DNA of 64,000 bases from the NCBI GenBank assembly GCA_934045905.1, contig OW203765.1, forward strand, positions 26,563,151 through 26,627,150, given 5' to 3'. Numbering within the stretch: the first letter of the stretch is position 1; every line of letters starts with the position of its first letter. Under the pieces are notes generated by a model. The model saw only the letters and a list, made by a program, of their open reading frames with translations, was not told the DNA's origin and did not search any database. The translations under genes were made by a program, and so were the position numbers. Of the stretch, positions 1 to 11,467 are shown piece by piece. Origin of the DNA: Leuctra nigra (lineage: Eukaryota; Arthropoda; Insecta; Plecoptera; Leuctridae).

Positions 1-1372
1 GTTGAGTTGCAACTACACCATTTAGCGCATGCGTGTAGTGTTCTCCCAACACCGACCCGAGACTCACGTCATCACCTTGAAAGTCCACGACCTTCTCCAT
101 GAGCAGATTCTGTGACGTCGCCTCCAGCTGTTTCAAGTTGAAGATGTCATTGAGTTGTTGGTAACCTGGCAACGCAGACTGTGAGAGGAGAATCAGCTTC
201 TTCCCTGTCGGAACTTTCAGCTCGTTGGCCAGAGCTTTAGCACCCGTGCTGCAGTTGATCACAAGAACGTCGCACCACACACTCTGCCACGCGCGCAGAA
301 CCTCCGTTTTCCATGACCACAGAGACATCTGGTCGATGAATAAGAATCTCTCGGAGTAGTGTTTTGCCAAAATCTGGCTTATCTTTAAGCTGGTCAAGTT
401 GGTATGTGCTGATGTTACGTTTATTGCATGGCTTCCGCACAGTGATTGATTGAAGGAGTCGATCTCATGGTCAGAGAAGCTTATTTTCAACGCTTCCACC
501 TCCTTTCTTTTCAAATCATTCATCAAGTTCAGACGCCATATGATTGTCTCTTTCCACAACGGAGCAGTCTCAGTGATGATAACTGATGTGCCGGTTTCTT
601 CCCACCAATGTTTCACTTTCTCTACGAATATCTTTGCAATAATCTTCGTGTCCTCCACGTTTGATTCCAAGATGGTATTGATCTCTTCTTCAATGAGAGA
701 GGTCAACTTCGCCTCTGAAGATTGTCCCGTAAACCATCGAAGACTTCGCAGGAAATCTTCCACTGGACGTTTCTCCATCACTTCTTTCAGGGTTTCTTTC
801 AGAAATATATCATTCGTCTTATGCTTGTCACACTCTTCTTTGATTTTGCCAATACATGATTCATTGAAAACTGAAAGTTTAGAATGTCGAGAATCCTTGC
901 TGGTGACAAATAATGCCTTTTCGCTATCCGTCATTTCATTTTCTGTAGTCAACGACTTGTCAATCCTGCCGTTTGTATAAATTAGGAAGTCACATTTATT
1001 AAAGTCAACATCAAAAAGCCCAGGAGTCATACAACTCTCAGCTCCTACATTCATAGCTACTTCACACCAAGATTTATAATATTTATAAACGCTATAGTCA
1101 CCGGATGACATGAGAAGCTGACCAAGACTAATGATAGAGTTGCCTTTCTTATTGTGCTTGAGCTGAACAAAACAAGTCCTGAACTCTGTCTCGCCTTGAA
1201 GCTTGTACTTGTAGACTACGTCGTCGAACGCGCCTGCGCCGGCGACGTTGGTCCCCAAGCCGAAGCCAGCTGTGTGCCTGAAGCCTCGCAGGTACAAGAG
1301 CGACGCCATCTTGTATTCGTATTGCTGGCCGAACAAGGTGGCTGCACCGGGAGTCTTCTTGTAGTGCGCCAT
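1..1372 (-). CDS. Large gene, 5' part: nuclease-fold (PD-(D/E)XK / DUF4297-like) N-terminus, probable NLR/STAND-type protein (partial)
   Basis: On the minus strand an ATG at 1372 opens 457 codons with no stop, running off the left edge, so the gene is 3'-incomplete. Residues ~10-75 read TLFGQQYEYKMASLLYLRG, then AGAFDDVVYKY, then CFVQLKHNKKG. This order of E, D and Q-x-K is the active-site layout of PD-(D/E)XK nucleases, and resembles the DUF4297/Cap4-type dsDNA nuclease domain that precedes STAND ATPases. CDFLIYTNG and FLRSLRWFTGQ follow at ~130 and ~205, as in that class. No P-loop lies within the window; an NTPase and repeat domain would come further left. TACACACAG about 15 bp upstream of the ATG could be a splice acceptor after a noncoding first exon. 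The reading frame is sure; the domain call is inference from short motifs. Confidence 0.72.
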   Translation of the reverse strand, partial: MAHYKKTPGAATLFGQQYEYKMASLLYLRGFRHTAGFGLGTNVAGAGAFDDVVYKYKLQGETEFRTCFVQLKHNKKGNSIISLGQLLMSSGDYSVYKYYKSWCEVAMNVGAESCMTPGLFDVDFNKCDFLIYTNGRIDKSLTTENEMTDSEKALFVTSKDSRHSKLSVFNESCIGKIKEECDKHKTNDIFLKETLKEVMEKRPVEDFLRSLRWFTGQSSEAKLTSLIEEEINTILESNVEDTKIIAKIFVEKVKHWWEETGTSVIITETAPLWKETIIWRLNLMNDLKRKEVEALKISFSDHEIDSFNQSLCGSHAINVTSAHTNLTSLKISQILAKHYSERFLFIDQMSLWSWKTEVLRAWQSVWCDVLVINCSTGAKALANELKVPTGKKLILLSQSALPGYQQLNDIFNLKQLEATSQNLLMEKVVDFQGDDVSLGSVLGEHYTHALNGVVATQ

Positions 1373-1968
1373 GACGCTTGATGACGATCTGTGTGTATAC
1401 AAGGGATGAAAATTTGGGATACATTTTTTAATTTTAAAATTATGGAATAAAATGAATTTGAAATAAGAATACCGACAGATTAGTCTTCAAATTGGCAAAA
1501 ATACATAAAGTTTTGGTCCCAATGAACGGGAAGTTTTAAGTAGATCTAAGATCGGTCAATCGGTTCAAGTTTAAATTTCAAAAAATCACATAACAAATGT
1601 ATTAATCACAGGATACTGTTCAAATACAATCCCAGAGACCGCAAAGATTCCATAAGGTCGTGTGCAAAATTCCAGATCGATTGGTTGAACGATTTGACCT
1701 GGACAGTAAACACACACAGAAAACAAACAAAACAAACAAAAAACAAACAGAGAAAGTGCTATAAGAGTACCGTGTTGACGCTCGCTACGCTTACTCAATT
1801 AAGTACCTACACAAACTATGTACATCTGAGACCATTGCTACAAACTGTTCAATTTATTGAGGCACAATATATGATAAAGATTTCTTTCCGTTTGGAAATA
1901 TTTTTACTTTTACGCTGAATTGGCTTCCCGCTATACAAACGTGTTACTTGGTTGCCTACATACAAGGG
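1373..1968. other. Gene-free stretch
   Basis: AT-rich sequence with a short AAAC-rich run near 1720-1750. The small ORFs here show no family signal and lack splice context. This is probably the upstream region or first intron of the minus-strand gene. Confidence 0.5.
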
Positions 1969-2605
1969 TAGTGATGTAATATTCCCGGGAATTTATTTTT
2001 TCGGGAATATTCCCGGGAATGTTCCCGGGAATATTCCCCAAACCGGGAATTTATTGGGAATTTACTACAGGGATGAGTAAACATTAAGAGAAAACATTAT
2101 TAAAGCCTGTTTATGTTTTGAGATGTCATAAGACAGGGGTTGGCAACTTGCGGCTCCTTGGTGGGTTTTGAATGGCTCTTTATAATTTAAATAAAGATCT
2201 TGAATTGAAATATTTGAAAATTCGAAAAAACGCCCTGCGGGGCAACATCAAGAGGGAGGGGGGGGGGGGGGGGGGGCGCTTTGTCAAAATAGCAGAATAA
2301 ACTAGTAATTGATTATTTTTGGTGTATTATATTTGATTGCCTGCTGCGGCTCGCATTATTATCTAATTTATAAATTTTTCGGAAATTGGCTCCGTCACCA
2401 AAAAAGGTTACCGACCCCTGTCATAAGATAACAAGAAAATTAATGACAAAATAGAGAATACTAAGAGGTAATGACATACCACAAAATAATAACATTATAC
2501 ATTTTAATTTATAATGAAAAAGTAAATTCCCGATTTGGGGAATATTCCCCACATTTGCTCGGGAATATTCCCGGGAACGGGGAATATTCCCGCTGGGCAT
2601 CACTA
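1969..2605. mobile_element. hAT-like MITE with 8-bp TSD, host of a nested MITE
   Basis: The ends are TAGTGATG and CATCACTA, flanked by perfect 8-bp direct repeats TACAAGGG (1961-1968 and 2606-2613). Both arms are built of GGGAATATTCCC palindromes (CCCGGGAATATTCC repeats), giving a foldback. The 8-bp duplication points to hAT-type transposition. No transposase is encoded. A second element (2134-2420) is inserted in it. Confidence 0.85.
2134..2420. mobile_element. Nested hAT-like MITE, 287 bp
   Basis: Ends CAGGGGTTGGCAA and TTACCGACCCCTG with perfect 8-bp TSD TCATAAGA at 2126-2133 and 2421-2428. The interior carries a near-palindromic GCCCTGCGGGGC next to a run of more than 18 G. The same TIR type recurs at 61918-62577. 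Confidence 0.88.
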
Positions 2606-2807
2606 TACAAGGGGCCAACTAAACGAGTCAGAAGCGAAACATTTCGTTCATGTAATAAGTTGTTGATCAAATCTAAATATTCGCGAGTGATGAAAGCGCG
2701 GTTCATTTACATCCAAACAATCATGAAGAGTTGAAAATAACAAGTTGGCTCAAGCAGTAACGAAGAAGTTGGCCTCCTTGTCGGGAGGCAAATGATGGGA
2801 AGGTTTC

Positions 2808-3060
2808 CCCACCCTACTGAAAAATCTTGCCAAGATCCTGCAAGATCTTAGCAAGAACATTTTAAGATCTTACAAGAACTTGGCAAAATCTTAACAAGAT
2901 CTTGACAAGTTCGTAGCATGATGATCTTGCAATATTTTTCAGAAGGGGTGACTATTGTTTTAAAATTATTTGCAAGATCTTGTCAAAATTGTCTAGATCT
3001 TGCCTATTTAGCAAGATCTTGCTAACCTTGGCAAAATATTGTATAAATTCTTGTTTACAT
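2808..3060. repeat. Cluster of CAAGATCTTG palindromes
   Basis: Many iterations of AAGATCTTG/CAAGATCTT in both orientations. The first part is bounded by ACTGAAAAAT (near 2817) and ATTTTTCAG (near 2934-2942), suggesting a small foldback element. There is no coding potential. Confidence 0.5.
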
Positions 3061-5387
3061 TTTTTGAGGATTTAGACAATAATATTATCAACAGTGGTCG
3101 AATTGGAAGTCAATCCATTTGATTAAAAAAATAACATTGCACAGGGTCAATGGTGGCATGGGCGCCGGCATGATTTCTGTCAGCTGTAAAGGGGGGGGGG
3201 GGGCAATACAAGGAAATCACTACGCCACGGGATAAGGATGGTGTCGAGGCGCTTCTCACCTTGCCCCGCAGGGCGTTTTTAGGTTTTATGACACTTTTAC
3301 ATAAATTTTGAGCCGTTTTGAGATGAATTTTTTTAAATTATTCAATTATTTTAAAAAGTTGGAACTTTGGAATATGGTCAATCATCATCATAATCATTCA
3401 TCCGGCGCCATTATTATCGCACTGTCCAATAAAGAACAGTGCGACTAGTAAAAGTACTTACTTATTTTATAGCTCCACTTAAGCCCCGCCCACCTGTCAC
3501 TGGCCTGCCGCGGCGCGGCGAGTACAGGCTGTGACGTCACGCTCGCGAAGTAATCACCTGCAAACCACTGTCATGGTGTCATACTGTCATACTATCATAC
3601 TGTCATACTGCATCTTTTAGAAGTGAAGTGACATTATGTCATTGTACATATAAATACCAAAAAGTTGACGAGAGTCTGACGTTATAAAGTAGGTAAATAA
3701 ATCTAAATGTATAAAATATGATTACACAAATAATTATACAACATTTTTGGGAAGTTCCCAATATTCTTAATATTGGGACGTGAATTAATTTTGCCAATAG
3801 TTACACATAGTTTACCAAATGTCTCCAATATTTTTGCATTTGTTTTAAATATTTTTATCTTCAAAATCAAATTACTAGTAATTTGCAGTGTCAAGATATG
3901 TAGCAGAATGCTGTCCCTCCCCCCCCCCCCGCCCCCCCCCCCCCCCCCAATCGTCCAAAGCCCACTCGCGTTGCACTCGCGAAACAGCATCACACCACCT
4001 CTGACGTAACAGTCTCAAACGTGAATGCCGTTCCAAATACATTTCCTCGTAAACGCTCAACTACTTGACATGTTGCGGCGGTCAGTATTTTTATACTGAG
4101 TTGTAGTAGAATACTCGTGCGAATGTCGAAATTATTGTGTTACAAAAAGGGGGAACCAAGCTTCAAACGCTCTACACTTAATTCCATTTCAATAGCGGAA
4201 GCCATATATTTTTATACATCGAATAATGTACTAGGTACTTACGTCAATGCTGCTGTTTACTGCTGATGATGGCACACGTTTTGCATCATAACTTGTAAGT
4301 TGTAAACTAAATATAACATAGAACTAAGCTATATTGATGTAATCGTATAGATAAACTACATGTTGATCTCACATATTCGCATGACACCAGGTATTATTCG
4401 TTTATTGTTTTATAGGTTAAAGAACGAACACTTGTCCACACGTCATGTCTGACAGCCGGCTTCAAGTCGACGAACTATTTTGCTTTGTTGCAGTGTTGCC
4501 ACATTGACTCCGTAGCATTTACCAAAGATCACATTATTGTACAATATATGTACACTTTATTGAACATACCCTCGAAACGTCACAACTTTTTGTAATTGAA
4601 GAAAAATTTGCTGAAAAATTATTTCTTACAAGAAATTATTTCTTCTCCACTACAGATAACTTTCGGTACAGCCGACAACACAGGAATGACGCAACGCAAT
4701 ACCATGATGAATGAAGTGAACGCATGACAGAAGTAGTTTGAATACTCGTCGCTGCAGCCAACTAGCAGCACTTATCAGCACCACGGGCGGGAGAAATTTG
4801 AAAGATACAAATCACATAGTGTATAAACACATAAAAAAGGAGAAGAAAAGTAGGAACTGTTAATAATTAAATGAAAAGAAAATAGAGTTTGAGTAGGTAC
4901 TCGTATCATAAGGTTTAATTTTTACGTTCATTCCATTACAAATATAATAAATACCCATGATGCACAAAACTAATTACCAAAAACTAAACTAATGACTATT
5001 TACCTATAGTTAAAATCAATGAAAATATCCAATACTTTGCTTTTCGTAAATACTAAATTATTTCCAGCAATTTCAATAATGATTTCGCCTGTGACACAAA
5101 GACTGTGTCATGAATTTAAAATTTTAAATAAATAGCTTATTTTTACACTACTTCTAAATTCTACAAAAGGAAAAAATCCAGTTTCACAGTCTTTTCATGA
5201 CTTTATAACTACGAATCAAATACTCTTTTTAGGAAATTTGCTATCAAGAATTTTATTTACATGAATTAATATTTTAATACTACTGATAATATTGTAATAA
5301 AACTCAACCTTTAAGATCAATATCGTGGAATGAACCCATTAAATGGCTCCAGAGAAAAATATCTATATGCAAGTCCAATATCCAAGC
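3061..5387. other. Gene-free stretch upstream of the lectin gene
   Basis: AT-rich DNA with a run of 12 G near 3191, a GCCCCGCAGGGCG module near 3264 and a C-rich run at 3919-3948. The ORFs at 3703-4060 only read the homopolymer as poly-Gly or poly-Pro. No conserved gene is seen. Confidence 0.5.
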
Positions 5388-5438
5388 TCAGTTGCAGTGA
5401 AATTGACATTAGAGAGAGTTTATTGATTTCATCTTGTA
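5388..5438 (+). promoter_or_regulatory. Core promoter of lectin gene A (shared lectin promoter block)
   Basis: A block CTCAGTTGCAGTGAAATTG followed ~35 bp later by TTTCATCTTGT directly before ATGGGGACG. The same block stands before the signal-peptide exons of the lectin copies at 30080, 34211 and 38847. TCAGTTG matches the arthropod initiator (TCAGTY), so transcription probably starts there, about 45 bp before the ATG. Confidence 0.55.
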
Positions 5439-6425
5439 ATGGGGACGTTAGGAGTTAAATATATTTTACTGGCTGTTCTCATGGTCTTGGCACGTGGTAA
5501 GTGTGTGCTACCTACCTTATTCTAACATCTTGCATTATTTAAATAATATGCTTTATATTTTGTAATGTTTTCAGAATGTAACGGTGGTTTCTATTGGACG
5601 TCCCCTGAAGAATCTCAGGTGAAGAGAAATATACAATTTGATTTTAATTCTATCTCACAGTCTTATTATACTTACTGATATTTATCATGGATAACCGTGA
5701 AGGATCCGAAGTGGGAAATTTAAAACAATCGACCGTTTTTGCGTTTTCCCTTTTTCTTACCGACCAATCACAATTGTCCATAAACCGCTCAAGGGTCGTT
5801 CCGCCTCAGGACAACCAAAAAATGACGAAAATTGACCTGACCACTTGCGATTTTAATAATATTTTTTGTGAATATTGTATGGATGAAAATAGTCGACACG
5901 TATTTTTTCGTTTGACCTTGGGGTCACCCACTCCCGAATTGTGGGCCGCCAAAAAATTGAGATTTTGCACTTTTTTACGATTTGGCGCTTACTTAAAAAA
6001 AACATTATTCTGGATCTAATTGTCGTACGGACTCCAGTTTTTTTGCAAAATGTAGCTAATATTATACTCTTTTTAACTAAATACTGTTCGATAACGGTCT
6101 CGTGTTAGAAAAACCGAAAAAATATAAAATAAATGTTCAAACTTTAATTACGCAAAATTTCATTTTTTCAAATTTTTTATTTTTTTTGTATACAATAGTA
6201 TATATGTTGTACTCATGCTGAGAAAATTTCAAGTTGGGACGGCTACGGGATCGGTCGCTATAAAATAACTTAGCGCGTCACGGCACACGAAACCGCGCCT
6301 GGTCAGCGCTGCGTGCTCCGCTGTTACAACGAGTAACGTACACACTCGATGCAGATTACAAATACTGTCAGTACATTTCCATTATCTTAATTCAGGTGAT
6401 ATTATTCCTTTGTAACACCAATTTT

Positions 6426-7469
6426 TAGTCTGGTCGTTCATACTAATATCGCTTGATATAATTGCTGGGTTTTCATTAATACAGTGTTCTCATCATAAGA
6501 TATTAAACTATTGATTGTGAATCATAAATTGTTTGGGCATGTGTCATGTTGCTTTTGGGATTTGTATCTTTTAGTACTTTGCAAATTTTCACCGACTGAT
6601 GATGTAATCAATTTTTCTGTTAATTATTTCAACCCTTTGCAGTTTATAATCGTATCTATTGTCATTCGGCACGATCTAGCCTATGTCGGTTCCCAAGGGT
6701 CGGTTCCTATCTAAAATGAAAATGTGCCGAGTATTCTGTTGTCATAGATTTTAGGTCAAATCCCAGAGGGCTGTTGAGAACTTGATCTGACGAGGTAGGA
6801 GCAGTAGTAAACAGCGTATTGGCATCCTAGCTAGACGGATTTCTGTATTCTTTCTCTTTCTAAAGACATTGCAATCAATGGGATAATAGCTGTACATTAT
6901 TTTTGTGGCGAAACAATTGTATTACTTTGTTCTATAATTTTAAATCGCTGTACTAATAACGTGTTTCATATACAGCCAAGGGGTTCAAATTCTATTTACA
7001 CCAGAAGTTCGCCGTGTAGCCAAGAAGGCGTATGCTATTCACACCAGAGTTCGCCGTGCGCGCAAGAAGGCGTATGCTATTTACACCAGAGTAAAACCGT
7101 GTGTGGAAACGGCCTTGTATTATGAACACGACACGGTAGTAGACCGTGCAAGTGAGCTGCGAACACATTAGATACCTAGTTCAAATTCTAGAGTAACACC
7201 ATATAGCAACTTAAGTACACATCTAACGCAACAATTCCTCAGTGGCACCAATAGCCGGTTGGTTAGCCCATTGGCTTAGGGCGCAGACGATCGGGGTTCG
7301 ATTCCCCGTCAGGAATTATCTTTTTTACTTCTGTAATTAACTTTATTTACAATCTACTGGTCATTTGACATGTATTTTATTGTTTAATATAAGATTAAAT
7401 GCGTCATACAATTATAATACTAGTTTTCACTTCGTAAAACATTGCCTTCTAGCGTTCAAGGTCTAGTCA
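6426..7469. other. Unique interior of the long-TIR element
   Basis: No convincing gene. Around 6990-7100 there are three short repeats of the CACCAGAG / AAGAAGGCGTATGCTAT type, related to the 300-bp satellite that follows. Confidence 0.5.
7232..7317 (+). other. tRNA-like relic
   Basis: Contains a B-box-like GGTTCGATTCC within a pairing T-arm (CGGGG..CCCCG), an upstream GGTTAGCCCATTGGC that could be an A box, and possible acceptor ends ATTCCT/AGGAAT. The spacing is too long for a normal tRNA. It is more likely a SINE head or decayed tRNA. Confidence 0.3.
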
Positions 7470-8480
7470 CGGCGGCTGTTTGCGCAAGGGGTTCAAATTC
7501 TATTGCCACCAGAGTACACCAGAGTTCACTCCAAGATGGCCGTCCTCTGAACAGCTGTTTTCCGGAGCCTATTTAGACTTTTTATACTAATGCAGAAGGA
7601 TCGTGACGTTTTGAAAAGTGTAGGAACTGAACAATAATCAATACAATTAGTCCAGGGTCATCCGTCACGACCCCAAACTTCGATCTAAACGCATCTGTGC
7701 AGCTAAATGACTTCACTTACGCGCACGGTTTTACTTCTGGTGTAAATAGAATAGGAATTCATAGGAACACGGCAGCCGTTTGCGCAAGGGGTTCAAATTC
7801 TATTGCCACCAGAGTACACCAGAGTTCACTCCAAGATGGCCGTCCTCTGAACAGCTGTTTTCCGGAGCCTATTTAGACTTTTTATACTAATGCAGAAGGA
7901 TCGTGACGTTTTGAAAAGTGTAGGAACTGATCAATAATCAATACAATTAGGCCAGGGTCATCCGTCACGACCCCAAACTTCGTTCTAAACGCATCTGTGC
8001 AGCTAAATGACTTCACTTACGCGCACTGTTTTACTTCTGGTGTAAATAGAATAGGAATTCATAAGAACACGGCCGCCGTTTGCGCAAGGGGTTCAAATTC
8101 TATTGCCACCAGAGTACACCAGAGTTCACTCCAAGATGGCCGTCCTCCTAACAGCTGTTTTCCGGATCCTATTTAGACTTTTTATACTAATGCAGAAGGA
8201 TCGTGACGTTTTGAAAAGTGTAGGAACTGATCAATAATCAATACAATTAGGCCAGGGTCATACGTCACGACCCCAAACTTCGTTCTAAACGCATCTGTGC
8301 AGCTAAATGACTTCACTTACGCGCACTGTTTTACTTCTGGTGTAAATAGAATAGGAATTCATAGGAACACGGCAGCCGTTTGCGCAAGGGGTTCAAATTC
8401 TATTGCCACCAGAGTACACCAGAGTTCACTCCAAGATGGCCGTCCTCTTAACAGCTGTTTTCCGGATCCTATTTAGACTT
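7470..8480 (+). repeat. 300-bp tandem satellite, 3.4 copies
   Basis: The landmark GCGCAAGGGGTTCAAATTC recurs at exact 300-bp spacing (near 7483, 7783, 8083, 8383) with about 1-2% divergence. The last copy breaks off at about 8480. Each unit begins with CACCAGAGTACACCAGAG and ends with TACTTCTGGTGTAAATAG, so it also contains its own inverted ends. Confidence 0.9.
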
Positions 8481-8814
8481 AAATTAATGTAGAATAGTCG
8501 TGACTGTTTAAAAAGAATAGGAACTGATCAAAAATTGATTGCAATTAGGTCAGCCACGTAGTACAAATACTAGTGAAACCATATTGCAACTTAAGTAGAC
8601 ATAAAACACGAGGTCTTTTAATTTGCATCAATAGCCGGCTATTGGGGCTACTTGGACCGGTCATATCCGCACTCAGGTCGTGACGTAGTATATCCACTTC
8701 CTCCTATGCTATAGGAGGAAGTGGAATCATGTTCAAAGTGGAATCATGTATTGCGCAGTAGGATGCGCGTAAGCAACGCCTGCCTGTGTGTAATTTTATG
8801 TAGCAGTTTTTAAC

Positions 8815-9045
8815 GCACCTCGGCATGAGCAGCTTTGTAGCTCAGGCGGTAAGGCGTTTGCCTGCGGTGCAAGGGTACACCGGTTCGAATCTGGTCGGGG
8901 ACGAAATTTTTTATTTTGACATTTTCACAAGTTTGAATTCTGCCTAACCATAGAGCTATTTTTTTTAGGTTGCCCAGCTTTAATTTTCGCACGTTGGAAT
9001 TTGTCTACCCATAGAGAGTTTTTTTCCTTCGTCTGCCCAGTTAAC
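8815..9045 (+). mobile_element. tRNA-derived SINE-like unit, copy 1
   Basis: A tRNA-like head (TAGCTCAGGCGGTAAGGCG as A box and D arm, GGTTCGAATCT as B box) is followed by a body with CTAACCATAGAGCTATTTTTT and CTACCCATAGAGAG. The same head-plus-body order occurs in inverse orientation within 46516-46880, which makes it a dispersed family and not a host tRNA gene. Confidence 0.65.
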
Positions 9046-9239
9046 TCATGCGCGCGCAATGTGAAGTTGTACTTCTAGCTGCCAGTGTGTAATGGCTGAC
9101 ACGTATCAGTGCATCTAGACGTCAAAGATATTTTACTGGAGCTATCATACCCATAGCTGAAATTTTATTAGATAATAAATGTTCCCAGTCCTCTTTATAA
9201 CTCCACGATTCTCAGTATAGTAAAATGTCAGAACATATT

Positions 9240-9735
9240 GTACCGTCACGATCCTTCTGCATTAGTATAAAAAGTCTAAATAGGCTCTGGAAAACAGCTG
9301 TTCAGAGGACGGCCATCTTGGATTGAACTCTGGTGTACTCTGGTGGCAATAGAATTTGAACCCCTTGCGCAAACGGCTGCCGTGTTCCTATGAATTCCTA
9401 TTCTATTTACACCAGAAGTAAAACAGTGCGCGTAAGTGAAGTCATTTAGCTGCACATATGCGTTTAGATCGAAGTTTGAGGTCGTGACGTATGACCCTGG
9501 CCTAATTGTATTGATTATTGTTCAGTTCCTACACTTTTCAAAACGTCACGATCCTTCTGCATTAGTTTAAAAAGTCTAAATAGGCTCCGGAAAACAGCTG
9601 TCCAGAGGACGGCCATCTTGGGGTGAACTCTGGTGGATTCTGGTGTCAATAGCATACGCCTTCTTGCGCACACGGCGACCGTGCTCTGGTGTACTCTGGT
9701 GCCAATAGAATACGCCTTCATGCGCACACGACTAC
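9240..9735 (-). repeat. Inverted partial copies of the 300-bp satellite
   Basis: Reverse-complement copies of the 7470-8480 unit, about 1.5 copies, followed by shorter CTCTGGTGTA-type pieces. With the direct array they make an inner foldback inside the long-TIR element. Confidence 0.75.
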
Positions 9736-10697
9736 TCTGGTGTAAATAGAATATGAACCCCTTGCGGGCACGGCTGCCGTGCCAATAGAGCCAGCCATTC
9801 AAGTTATTGTTAGTAAGGGCGTATAGCCGTGATCAGTTATTAGTTCATCTCTTAGGTGTTAAGAATCATGCATCCAACATTGTTAACTGTTCTATGTTGC
9901 AATCCATTTAATTTGACAAACCACACAAAGCGTAGTGGACTCGGACCTAGCTGCCATGAATGATAAGAAAATGCATAGAGGTACACATTCAGCGATCAAG
10001 AGATATGTGACAGTGACAGCTGCAGAAAAAAGTAGCTCAAGCCCCAGATGTATTAGCGCAGGACAAAGAATTGGTGTTACCAAGAATTAATATCACCTGA
10101 ATTGAGATAATAGAAATGTACTGACAGTATTTGTAATCTGCATCGAGTGTGTGCGTTACTCGTTGTAACAGCGGAGCACGCAGCGCTCGGCCAGGCGCGG
10201 TTTCGTGTGCCGTGACGCGCTAAGTTATTTTATAGCGACCGATCCCGTTGCCGTCCCAACTTGAAATTTTCACAGCATGCGTACAACATATATATCAATG
10301 TATGCAAAAAAAATAAAAAATTTGAAAAAATGGAATTTTGCGTAATTAAAGTTTAAACATTTATTTTAATTTTTTTCGGTTTTTCTAACACGAGACCGTT
10401 ATCGAACAGTATTTAGTTAAAAAGAGTATAATATTAGCTACATTTTGCAAAAAAACTGGAGTCCGTACGACAATTAGATCCAGAATAATGATTTGTTTAA
10501 GTGAGCGCCAAATCGTAAAAAAGTGCAATATCTCAATTGTTTGGCTGCCCACAACTCGGGAGTGGGTGACCCCAAGGTCAAACGAAAAAGTACATGTCGA
10601 CTATTTTTATCCATACAATATTCACAAAAAATATTATTAAAATCCCAAGTGGTCGGGTATATGCCAATTGGTTGTCCTGAGGCGGAACGACCCTCAA

Positions 10698-11467
10698 GGG
10701 AAAAAAACGGAAAGAGCTAACTAAACAAAAGCGGTCTATGTAGACCCGGCTTAAATGCGATTGTGTCCATTTGAAACTTATGGCTGGTATATTTTTTGTG
10801 TGTTTTTGCGCCTGTGAAACAAATTATTTGTTTCAATACCCTTCTCTAGTCTACTTATTGATTTCTAGCAAGTTCGGTCTCATGATTGGACGGAAAATTG
10901 ATTTATACTTGTATAATCTGCTCTAACTGATACTATATTAGGTATATAAATTAACAGCTGTGGAAAGGTTCTCTATGGAATAGGGAAGATTCTTAAAATT
11001 TATAATGTAATAAAAACATGAATTTATAAAAATATATATGTTTCTGATCTAATAAAAAAAAATCTCGTGCGATAAATAGTAATAAAGTAATCTTCATTCT
11101 AAATCTGAAAAAAACTACTGAATTTTACTGAGGCCAAGAACGGCCTAAGGGACAACTGACGTCACATGTTGGTATTATATAATCACATAAACACAATGTA
11201 TAATCATGATGGCTCTGTTCGCAAATAACATTGCTGTCTACGTCACTTGTAATGTTGACAAACGCTGTTTTTCCCGCCTGAATGGTAGTAGATATTTCAA
11301 TGCGAGATTTGATAAAGAAAACGAAGGACTAGAAAAGTGAAACAAGTGTTGGTATTTATTATTTTTCATATAGTTTTTAATTTAATCTAAAGAAAAATTA
11401 AGGAATCTACCCTCTTTTCAACCTATCACTCAGCGAGAATTTGCTCATCCAATTGAAGTATGTCTAG
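10698..11467. other. Remainder of lectin A intron 2
   Basis: AT-rich, with no ORF or repeat that I recognise. It ends in the splice acceptor TGTCTAG before exon 3. Confidence 0.5.

Larger units (their letters stand above)
5793..10693. mobile_element. 4.9-kb nonautonomous element with ~630-bp terminal inverted repeats
   Basis: 5793-6425 is repeated in inverted orientation at about 10065-10693. The outermost bases are GGGTCGTTCCGCC on the left and its complement on the right, flanked on both sides by TCAA (5789-5792, 10694-10697), a candidate 4-bp TSD. The interior holds 300-bp tandem repeats in both orientations, two tRNA-like stretches and no transposase ORF. Its superfamily is not recognised. 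It lies in intron 2 of lectin A. Confidence 0.8.

Noticed and set aside
450..980. 176-aa plus-strand ORF
   Set aside because: Lies opposite the continuous minus-strand frame 1372-1; Ser/Phe-rich antisense shadow.
1149..1424. 91-aa Arg-rich minus-strand ORF
   Set aside because: Other frame of the nuclease-like gene; the frame starting at 1372 continues for 457 codons.
3703..4060. Poly-Gly/poly-Pro ORFs
   Set aside because: Reading of a C-rich homopolymer run in several frames.
7470..8480. CRISPR array or gene cluster
   Set aside because: The 300-bp units are contiguous without unique spacers; a satellite in a eukaryotic transposon.
8830..8905. Functional tRNA gene
   Set aside because: Good A/B boxes, but the acceptor stem does not close and the head is followed by a SINE body repeated at 46.6 kb.
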